From assembly GCA_030446955.1 (NCBI GenBank), contig JAUJMG010000281.1, positions 1 through 5,738 of the forward strand: a stretch of DNA of 5,738 bases, read 5' to 3'. The position numbers and the translations under genes were made by a program. This document shows positions 1-5,617 of this stretch, in pieces (positions within the stretch are counted from its first letter, which is position 1; every line of letters begins with the position of its first letter). This stretch comes from Thermomicrobiales bacterium (lineage in GTDB: Bacteria; Chloroflexota; Chloroflexia; Thermomicrobiales; UBA6265). Under the pieces are notes generated by a model that was not told where the DNA came from, did not search any database, and saw nothing but the letters and a program-made list of their open reading frames with translations.

Positions 1-2602
1 ACCCTATGACGTTGCGAAACCGCGGCGGGCGGTTCGCTACCATCATCGGAACTACGACATCGTTCTGCCTGGTCCAATCATGGACGGCAATCTGAAACGC
101 AGCCAATACCAAAGTAAACACCGAGGTGTCATTTCGGCCTGCCACTTTCTCAAGTTCGCTTACAGTATGAGGCGGAATAGCTTCGCTAAGTCTACCTGCT
201 GGGACCTGGACGCCACCGGGTGCAGAACCGCGGTGATGAAGAGGAAGCTGAACGCACAGGGGCGCAGCCCGCAGCTGGTCGACCCAATACTGTCGATGCT
301 TGGCGCCGCGTCTACCGGCACGAAGGCGTCGCCGCTCTCCCACAAACTCTCTGAACTGTCGGACCGGCTCAAGGAGAAGCGGCCTTCCGGCGAGCGCAGA
401 GCCGTATAACGCCGCGAGCTCCGAGACGAACACCTGACTAGATTGAGCGTCAACGATGGCATGATGGACCCGCACGATGAAAATGTGGTCGTCGGCGGAG
501 AGGTGAGCCAGCCAAGCTTCAAAGAGCGGCCCCATAACCAGGTCATATGGCTTGGAGGCCGCCTCACACGTCATTCGGTTAACTTCCAGGAACTGGGCCT
601 CACTTGAAAGCGGCGTGAGATCGATAACGTTCACGCCGACTCGAGACGGCCGGTGAGGCCGCTGAACGATACGGCGATGGCAAAGCTCAAAGGTAGTACG
701 TAGCGCCTCGTGACGTCGTGCCACCTCGCTCAGAGCATCTTCGAGAAGAGCGACATTCAGGCGCCCCCGATATCGCTGGACAAAGGGGGGAAGGTTCCAT
801 GACCCCGCAGCGAGCTGCTCGCGCCAGAGCATTCGCTCTTGCTCAGGTAGCAGCTTCGACTCACGGCATTCGGTGCAGTGCGCCGTCCGGGCTTCGACCT
901 GCCCATCGCAATCCGCAATGGCCGCTTCCACTAAGTCGGCGAGGCGAGAAGGGGTCCGTGCTATGAGAAGATGGGCTAGGCTAAGAGTCACGCCATGCGC
1001 ATCCTCGACGAGGTCCAATATCTTGAGACCTCTCAGAGCATCTCCATCGAGTTCAAAGAAGTCGGCGTCGGATTCAACGTCTTGTAGATGAAGCACCAAA
1101 CACCATATCGACTTTATCAAAGACTCGATGGCGACGTGAGACTCCGACCGCTGCGGCCGTTCGGCGGGACACGCAAGCACGGTTCGGAGCTCGCTCTCGA
1201 TGACTCGTTCCATAGCCGTTCGAGGAATTTCATCAACGGCATCGACCCGCTTTGGGCATCGGTGAGGGCCAAGTCTCTCGGCCAGGAACCCCGCAAGCTC
1301 CGTTGTCGTTCCCCCTGGAGTAAGGACGACTGCCGCAACTAGCTCTTGACCGATGGGCAGCCCTCGGCACCTCGTTATTGCAAGGGGCACCACAGCCACG
1401 TCTCGCACGGATGGATGCTGGGAAAGGACGCCTTCGATATCGCAAGTCGATAGGACCGCGTCTCTTCGCCGAAGTACATGGCCGTACTCTGCTGGAACGT
1501 AGATGTGGCCCGAGGAGTCGATGCACGCTAGATACCCGGAGCGGATCCAACGCGGCCCGTTAGACTGATTGCCTTCGGACTGTGTTCTCGTGACGTATAA
1601 CGGGTCAAATCCGCCCACCCCGGGCTCCGCTCCTGGCACTCCGAGGCTAACCGCTGCGCTATCTCGTATTCGTCCAACCGAACCGGGCCTTTGCCGGTCA
1701 TAGGTAAGGACGACGTCTGTCTCGTCTTCGGGTGCAAACGGATTGACCTGGACGATGGTCGCCCTTGGGAACAGAGCGGCAACGCTTCTGAGCAGCGGGG
1801 GGTGCGCCAGTGAGGAAGTCAAGACTACACAGCGGATGTGCTGGAAATCGTACGGGACACCTTGTTGTAGGGACGTCAAACTAGCTGCGATCGGAGTTGT
1901 CAGGCCGCAGGAGAGGATGCGCTTGTCTCTGAGGGCCCTCAAGATAGAACTACTGTGGTGCGGCGGCGTTGATAGCAGGAAGGTTGGACCGCGTCGCAGA
2001 ACGCTCGAGAAAAGCGATTGCTGGCCGGCGACCGTACCAGGCGAGAACGTGTGTAGAAAGGGAGCGTCCTCGACCTTAGCTGCTCGTAAGACTTGACCGA
2101 TCGCTCCCTGACGTACGTCCCCGCAACGAGACGGATAAGCTTGCGGGCGCATTAATGGGCTTGAGACGTAACGGATTTCGGTAGGAGCAGAGGCGATCGG
2201 GGTTCGTCTGATACTCTCCGCAGTCCAATTGAGTTCAAGGTCATGTGGATGAAGCACGGGCCCCAAGTATGAGGGCACCATGCCCTGGGGAGTAATGACG
2301 AACGCTGCGTTGGAAGCCGAGACTACCTGCCGCAATTCCCTCTCGTCCCAGGGAATGGGTAGGATTACTGGCACAGCCCCGGCTTTACGCATGGCGGTAT
2401 AGGTGATTACGTAGTCGATCCAGTGGGACCTTGCGAAGAGGAGTACGGCTCGGTCCCCTGGGTTTAGCCCGGAGCGGATGAGGCCGTGTGCACTTGCATT
2501 CGATCGCTGGTCCCAGCTCCCGAACGTTAGGTATCGTTGATCGTCAAGAACGATCGCAAGCCGATCTGATTTGGCAGCGATGATGGTGTCTAGGAGGTCC
2601 AA
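1..2602 (-). CDS. NRPS module with degenerate A and T domains and intact C domain (A*-T*-C), 3' end outside window
   Basis: Read on the minus strand from TTG at 2602, the frame is open for 867 codons to position 2 and leaves the window. Residues 1-480 match an adenylation domain (LTFGSW at 25-30; RKAGAVPVILPI at 72-83; NPFAPED at 287-293; IRSGYLACID at 353-362; ending IPRTAMERVIE at 459-469). Residues 490-562 are a carrier domain (FFELDGDALRGL, 515-526). Residues 583-867 are a condensation domain (RHEALRTTF, 630-638; HHAIVDA, 713-719; cut at VIG, 865-867, where the IGFFVN motif usually starts). C domains normally join carrier-bound acyl or peptidyl and amino groups in the cytoplasm. The P-loop glycines, the A7 Asp and the carrier Ser are missing, so self-loading is unlikely. 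An 867-codon intact frame argues against random decay. The TTG start has GGAGG seven bases upstream, and no start after the first A motif would keep the fold. Family assignment is firm; substrate and product are unknown. Confidence 0.9.
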   Translation of the reverse strand, partial: MDLLDTIIAAKSDRLAIVLDDQRYLTFGSWDQRSNASAHGLIRSGLNPGDRAVLLFARSHWIDYVITYTAMRKAGAVPVILPIPWDERELRQVVSASNAAFVITPQGMVPSYLGPVLHPHDLELNWTAESIRRTPIASAPTEIRYVSSPLMRPQAYPSRCGDVRQGAIGQVLRAAKVEDAPFLHTFSPGTVAGQQSLFSSVLRRGPTFLLSTPPHHSSSILRALRDKRILSCGLTTPIAASLTSLQQGVPYDFQHIRCVVLTSSLAHPPLLRSVAALFPRATIVQVNPFAPEDETDVVLTYDRQRPGSVGRIRDSAAVSLGVPGAEPGVGGFDPLYVTRTQSEGNQSNGPRWIRSGYLACIDSSGHIYVPAEYGHVLRRRDAVLSTCDIEGVLSQHPSVRDVAVVPLAITRCRGLPIGQELVAAVVLTPGGTTTELAGFLAERLGPHRCPKRVDAVDEIPRTAMERVIESELRTVLACPAERPQRSESHVAIESLIKSIWCLVLHLQDVESDADFFELDGDALRGLKILDLVEDAHGVTLSLAHLLIARTPSRLADLVEAAIADCDGQVEARTAHCTECRESKLLPEQERMLWREQLAAGSWNLPPFVQRYRGRLNVALLEDALSEVARRHEALRTTFELCHRRIVQRPHRPSRVGVNVIDLTPLSSEAQFLEVNRMTCEAASKPYDLVMGPLFEAWLAHLSADDHIFIVRVHHAIVDAQSSQVFVSELAALYGSALAGRPLLLEPVRQFREFVGERRRLRAGRRGAKHRQYWVDQLRAAPLCVQLPLHHRGSAPGGVQVPAGRLSEAIPPHTVSELEKVAGRNDTSVFTLVLAAFQIAVHDWTRQNDVVVPMMVANRPPRFRNVIG

Positions 2603-2609
2603 ATGGTTA

Positions 2610-2614
2610 CCTCC
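2610..2614 (-). promoter_or_regulatory. Shine-Dalgarno GGAGG that fixes the TTG start of the NRPS
   Basis: GGAGG on the minus strand is followed by seven bases and then TTG at 2602-2600. There is no ATG or GTG between it and the first adenylation-domain motif. The frame is open upstream only as far as the IS3-remnant stop at 2671-2669. This makes TTG the best-supported start. Confidence 0.6.
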
Positions 2615-2668
2615 GGAGTCCTCGCGAGGCTGTCCGAATGTCGCCGTCGTGAAATCTGTTCTGTAGGT

Positions 2669-2794
2669 TCACTGAGGATGCCCCGGTTTTGACGGGCCAG
2701 GTGGGCCATGCGGCGAGCGGGTCAGTATGCCGGCCTCCTCCTCGTTGGGGTTCATGTAGGCAATAGACGAATGAAGCCGTCGGGCATTGTACCA
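2669..2794 (-). pseudogene. IS3-family transposase remnant (C-terminal 41 codons)
   Basis: The minus-strand frame starting at the Trp codon 2794-2792 reads WYNARRLHSSIAYMNPNEEE and ends 21 codons later at TGA (2671-2669). WYN-x-RRLHSS-x-x-Y-x-P is the standard C-terminal signature of the IS3-family OrfB integrase-type transposase, just after the catalytic DDE core. Nothing resembling the DDE core is readable upstream in any minus frame, so this is a truncated end rather than a working element. It lies between the nucleotidyltransferase and the NRPS and its stop is in frame with the NRPS, 66 bases before the TTG start. An IS insertion or deletion probably reshaped the intergenic region here. 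An exact IS end could not be defined. Confidence 0.72.
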
Positions 2795-2925
2795 GCCAAC
2801 GTGGGGCCCAGGAAGTGGTCCGCCACTGGCGAAACAGTGGTCCCTTCTTGCTGGCGGGCGACGAAGGCTGTGGCCGAGCCGCTAGCAGGTCAGCACTCTT
2901 CCGAACGGGGCGCGGAGCCTCAGGC

Positions 2926-3174
2926 CTAGTTGTTCCCTCGCAGGGACGTTGGTGACGCCCTAGGGATCCACCAATGCGACGACCTCCGAGAGTAGGTGTA
3001 GAGGTGTCCCAGCCAGCTCTCCAATCCAGGAGGACCTCGTGAGTCACCCGTGACGGCCCGCTGACCCCGACCGGTCGGACTCCTGCTTTCCTTGCGGATC
3101 AAGCGGACGGGGCGAGACCTTGCCCACCATCGCGGGCGAGTAGGGAGAGTGGCCGCCGTATGCTGAGCGAGCAT
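2926..3174 (-). CDS. possible small basic protein, 82 aa, start overlapping the nucleotidyltransferase stop (doubtful)
   Basis: The ATG at 3174-3172 overlaps the nucleotidyltransferase TGA as TGATG, a typical translational-coupling arrangement, but the GGGAGG just upstream is only two bases from the ATG, which is too close for good initiation. The predicted product begins MLAQHTAATLPTRPRWWARS and is rich in Arg, Ser, Trp and Pro. It has no signal peptide, membrane segment or family motif that I recognise. Other frames over the same stretch are similarly open because of the high GC content, so the ORF may be accidental. The overlap geometry is the only positive argument. A peptide-precursor role is conceivable in a biosynthetic locus, but nothing in the sequence shows a leader or core. 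Confidence 0.2.
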   Translation of the reverse strand: MLAQHTAATLPTRPRWWARSRPVRLIRKESRSPTGRGQRAVTGDSRGPPGLESWLGHLYTYSRRSSHWWIPRASPTSLRGNN

Positions 3175-4346
3175 CACCTCCCGCCCGGTCCTCGACGTGC
3201 GTCCTTGTCGTGCGAAAACAGGTACTCCGTTGCTGCGGAGACTGGCCCCCCCCATACTCTTGGGGATGCGAACATCCGGTCCACGAGTTCGTTGTTCCAC
3301 TCCCGCACTTGCTTATCGGCGAACCCGTACTGACGGACAAAAGCGGGGTCCCGCGGGTCAAGGGCTTTTAGCACATGGCCAGGAACGACCCCGGGAAAAA
3401 GGCTGTCCGTGTGATACAGAGAATGATATACGGGAGGCCCAATGCGGTACCGGCGCACTCGTTCAACAAACACGGACCAGTCGATGTTGGCTGCTCCAAT
3501 CAGCTCGGCGATATCGAGGAACTTGAGCAAGTTCGCGTGGGCCCGCATCTGTATGTAGACGAGAGTCGTAGCCTCTTTAAAAAGATGCGTTGTAAGATCT
3601 ATGAGCATCTCCTCAGCGGTAAACACGCGAACTCTAGCCCCGAACAGACGCGTTTCTTGGCTCCTCGCGGCAAGTTGCTCCGCTGGCAAATCCCACCGCG
3701 TTCCTGGAAGGAAATGGTTCAGCGATATATCGATCACAAACTCCTTAACAAAGGGATGGTCGACAGGTCGTCTGAGTACCAGATTTGGGACATGGAGCCT
3801 CCGGTAGACTTGCTCACGCCGCGAGACTGAGGCCAGCACTCGTGATGATGCGCCGAGGGAGCCGTCTCCGTATCCCAGGGACTCCAGGATTTGTCGTGCA
3901 ACTGGCACGTCGTCTGGCTCTAACATCAGATCGAGATCTGCCATCGGACGGACACCTCGATCGAAATACACCTCCTGGATAAGTACAGGACCTTTGCGAA
4001 CGAGCGGAATAATCGCTTGTGACTCAAGTGCACTCGCGATGACCATTAGTTCGTCAATCAAGTCTTGGTTGCGGGCGCGATTTGCACTGTATAGTAGGCG
4101 AAACAGCTCTTCATGCCTAAATTGCAGCCATGGGTCGCTCGTTTGAGGGTACAAACGATAGCGTAGGAAGTTTCTCGCCATCAGATAAAGGACGCGGTGT
4201 TCGTGAGCTTGGTCTATCAGCCACCCCCAATCGAGATTGCCGAGGTGCTCGCCTATCAGTTCTTGGATTGATGAGACGTTGCCCGCCGATAGGTTCGCGC
4301 GACTTGCAGCAAAGACGAGAGCAATTTCAGCTCGATCGGCCATCAT
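3174..4346 (-). CDS. nucleotidyltransferase family protein (PF14907-type, NTP_transf_5), 390 aa
   Basis: The protein shows the hallmark of the uncharacterised nucleotidyltransferase family: VRKGPVLIQEVYFDRG (116-131), followed by RPMADLDLML (133-142). Asp137 and Asp139 are the expected metal-binding pair, and a third acidic position is likely Asp206 in FVIDISLNHF (203-212). Residues 278-310 (DIAELI, then NIDWSVFVERVRR) match the helical C-terminal part. Members of this family occur in RiPP and other peptide-biosynthesis clusters, for example some lasso-peptide loci, but the transferred nucleotide and acceptor are mostly unknown. It is probably cytoplasmic, as no signal or membrane segment is visible. 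GAGGAG (4351-4356) lies four bases before the first ATG (4346) and seven before an adjacent second ATG (4343), so the latter may be the true start. It lies on the same strand as the NRPS, 571 bases upstream, and may belong to the same pathway. The last 40 or so codons are more GC-rich and contain a G8 tract. Confidence 0.9.
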   Translation of the reverse strand: MMADRAEIALVFAASRANLSAGNVSSIQELIGEHLGNLDWGWLIDQAHEHRVLYLMARNFLRYRLYPQTSDPWLQFRHEELFRLLYSANRARNQDLIDELMVIASALESQAIIPLVRKGPVLIQEVYFDRGVRPMADLDLMLEPDDVPVARQILESLGYGDGSLGASSRVLASVSRREQVYRRLHVPNLVLRRPVDHPFVKEFVIDISLNHFLPGTRWDLPAEQLAARSQETRLFGARVRVFTAEEMLIDLTTHLFKEATTLVYIQMRAHANLLKFLDIAELIGAANIDWSVFVERVRRYRIGPPVYHSLYHTDSLFPGVVPGHVLKALDPRDPAFVRQYGFADKQVREWNNELVDRMFASPRVWGGPVSAATEYLFSHDKDARRGPGGR

Positions 4347-4350
4347 GGAT

Positions 4351-4356
4351 CTCCTC
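4351..4356 (-). promoter_or_regulatory. Shine-Dalgarno GAGGAG of the nucleotidyltransferase gene
   Basis: On the minus strand GAGGAG precedes tandem ATG codons at 4346 and 4343. The spacing is four bases to the first and seven to the second, which favours initiation at the second ATG and a 389-residue product. Confidence 0.5.
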
Positions 4357-4421
4357 GCGAGCTAGGCTAGTGATCGGCGCCTATCCGTGATCTTGACGAG
4401 CCCTGACTCCCTGAGGCCCTC

Positions 4422-4451
4422 GGGTTCGCGAAAAACCCCCTCCCGCAAGGG
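4422..4451. repeat. paired short inverted repeats near the left edge of the IS1380 remnant (candidate element end)
   Basis: GGGTT (4422-4426) pairs with AACCC (4434-4438), and CCCT (4438-4441) with AGGG (4448-4451). They lie between the nucleotidyltransferase start and the first recognisable IS1380 transposase codons, where the left terminal repeat would be expected. No matching right end is visible, so this is only a candidate. An attenuator or terminator is less likely because no T-tract follows on either strand. Confidence 0.22.
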
Positions 4452-4504
4452 AAACTGCGCTGCTCAAGATGCACGGACCCGAAGGAGGAGGGCACTTCCG
4501 AGAG

Positions 4505-5102
4505 GTGAACGCTACCAAAGCGGTCGGCCGGCTGGTGGTGACCCAGGGCGACAGCCAGGTCGCCTCCCTCGCTGGCTGCACCTTCTCGGTGAAATCGCCG
4601 ACTGGACCCGGCTGTCGCCTGCCGATGCGGCGGCCCTGCTCTGGAAGGGCGAGTGGGCTCCGGGGCACGACCCGTGCCCGGCTCTTGTCCCAGGTGGCGG
4701 TCATGCTGGGCCCGGCGGCGGGGAGTGCGTGTCGGACATGGCGGCCTGCGCGACGAGCCCGACCCGTTCGACGAGGTGGCATCGTCGGCCACCATCTGCC
4801 CGGCGGTGCGGTAGGTCGACGCCGACGTCCTCGACGCCCTGCGTCGAGCCCTGGCCCAGCACGGGAGCGGGTGCCTTCGGCGAGGTCGACGACATGGTCT
4901 TGGACCTTGACGCGGCGTTGGTCAAGGGTGCACTCCGAGGGCAGGGAGGGTGCGGCGTCGCACTTCAAGGGCGGCTATGGCTTCCAGCCGCTGTTCTGCT
5001 TCGCCGAGGCGACCCGGCAACGCCCCGGCGAACTCCGGCGCCGATCAGCTCCGGGTGGTGGACCACGACATGGCCTCGCTTCACAACCTACCCGATCTGT
5101 AG
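4505..5102 (+). pseudogene. IS1380-family transposase, 5' fragment broken by multiple frameshifts
   Basis: Consecutive pieces of one transposase are read in all three plus frames. KAVGRLVVTQGDSQVASLAG (frame 2, about 4517-4576) is followed by LLGEIADWTRLS (frame 1, about 4582-4617), LLSQVAVMLG (frame 2, about 4682-4711), GGGECVSDMAA (frame 1, about 4720-4745) and LRDEPDPFDEVASSATI (frame 3, from 4746). A TAG lies at 4812-4814, then VDADVLDALRRALAQ (frame 3), EVDDMVLDLDAALVK (frame 1, about 4882-4926), VHSEGREGAASHFKGGYGFQ (frame 2, from 4928) and PGNAPANSGADQLRVVDHDM (frame 3, from 5013), with TAG at 5100-5102. The series DLDA, HSE, FKGGYGF and PGN-x-x-x-NSGAD is diagnostic of IS1380 DDE transposases, and the first catalytic Asp is in DLDA. 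The family is about 450 residues long; only about the first 40 percent is present and the last DDE residues are missing. It is inactive. The start at GTG 4505 is a guess. Confidence 0.85.
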
Positions 5103-5197
5103 AGCCGGACGAGGGGTTGGGGGCGCGAGTGGCGGCATTGAGAGGCCGAGGAGGGGCTGGCAGTCGTCCGGCGGTGCGAGGACGCCGCCCGGGCGCT

Positions 5198-5560
5198 TCA
5201 ACCTGGGTGGACTGTTGCTGCCCATGGCCTGGGCACGCTAGGCGCTCCTCCCGATGCCACTCCTTCCCAGGCCCAGTGCCATGCCGTCTTGGGCGACGGC
5301 GACCAAATGGGGCCGCCATCGAAGAGCCGCTCGCGGTTGGCGGTCGTCATCCGGACATTCGCGCCGGCATCTGAGGTGAATGCCGGTCGATGTACTCGCT
5401 CTTGCTCCCGCCGCCAGAGCGAGGAGGCAGCGGGATGGCGGTGTTCGCCGCTCGCAGGGTGGTGAAGGAGCAGGGGTGGCCGGTGAGGCCGATCGCCGGG
5501 GCGACGGGCCGAGGCCGCTGGGCGAGCGTCGAGGAAGTCGGGGGCCACGGCACAGCTCAC
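5198..5560 (-). CDS. unrecognised 120-codon ORF (doubtful)
   Basis: An ATG-initiated minus-strand frame ending near the transposase remnant. The middle and end are rich in Arg, Ala, Pro and His; the stretch MTTANRERLFDGGPIWSPSP is the least biased part. I recognise no family, motif, signal peptide or membrane segment. Overlapping frames of similar length exist on both strands, typical of GC-rich non-coding DNA. It may be a shadow or a decayed gene fragment. Confidence 0.13.
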   Translation of the reverse strand: MSCAVAPDFLDARPAASARRPGDRPHRPPLLLHHPASGEHRHPAASSLWRREQERVHRPAFTSDAGANVRMTTANRERLFDGGPIWSPSPKTAWHWAWEGVASGGAPSVPRPWAATVHPG

Positions 5561-5571
5561 TCACAGCACTT

Positions 5572-5597
5572 CCTGACCTCTAACCTAACTGGTCAGG
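5572..5597. promoter_or_regulatory. inverted repeat CCTGACC-N12-GGTCAGG, candidate operator upstream of the metallo-hydrolase
   Basis: Two perfect 7-bp arms (5572-5578 and 5591-5597) flank a 12-base AT-richer spacer and end 20 bases before the ATG at 5618. The symmetry and position suit a dimeric repressor site overlapping the promoter. The half-site resembles GntR/FadR-type CTGGTC half-sites, but this is only a similarity seen by eye. Confidence 0.3.
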
Positions 5598-5617
5598 CGG
5601 CAGTACCTTTCGTTCCT

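Larger units (their letters stand above)
2605..3173. other. GC-rich interval between the two biosynthetic genes, mostly uninterpreted
   Basis: About 570 bases separate the nucleotidyltransferase stop from the NRPS start. One 60-nt line (3061-3120) counts 40/60 G+C, well above the flanking genes. It contains the IS3 remnant (2669-2794), a doubtful small ORF (2926-3174), a 6-bp hairpin CCACTG/CAGTGG with a 6-base loop (2823-2840) and a perfect 12-bp palindrome CCGACCGGTCGG (3067-3078). No frame is convincingly coding apart from the transposase tail, and neither inverted repeat has a T-tract that would make it a terminator. The composition and the IS remnant suggest foreign DNA that has decayed. 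Confidence 0.5.
5103..5617. other. about 500 bases without a recognisable gene, between the transposase remnant and the metallo-hydrolase
   Basis: Very GC-rich DNA in which several frames on both strands are open by composition. No transposase motif continues here, so the IS1380 element was truncated near 5102. The plus frame of the downstream hydrolase is open back to the TGA at 5372-5374, but the upstream translation has no resemblance to the metallo-hydrolase fold. A minus frame of 120 codons (5198-5560) is noted separately as doubtful. The last 50 bases before the hydrolase start carry an inverted repeat and are visibly less GC-rich, as expected of a promoter region. Confidence 0.45.

Noticed and set aside
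80..2096. Several 60-135 codon ORFs on both strands between 80 and 2096
   Set aside because: They overlap the long minus-strand NRPS frame, whose translation carries clear A, T and C motifs throughout. The alternatives show no family resemblance.
2823..2840. Hairpin CCACTG-GCGAAA-CAGTGG as a transcription terminator
   Set aside because: The stem is only six base pairs and no T-tract follows on either strand.
2708..2929. Plus-strand 73-codon ORF
   Set aside because: It is antisense to the IS3 transposase tail and has no family signal.
3044..3175. RiPP (for example lasso) precursor downstream of the nucleotidyltransferase, prompted by a Gly/Ser/Pro-rich frame
   Set aside because: No start with a ribosome binding site, no leader motif and no cyclase or protease gene is visible, so the association of PF14907 with lasso loci is not enough.
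3197..4390. Plus-strand ORFs of 65-151 codons opposite the nucleotidyltransferase
   Set aside because: They are antisense to a well-supported gene and have no recognisable motif.
4367..4968. Minus-strand ORFs of 142 and 195 codons opposite the IS1380 remnant
   Set aside because: The plus strand holds identifiable transposase pieces over the same bases. These frames are open only because of high GC and read as Arg/Pro/Gly-rich sequence.
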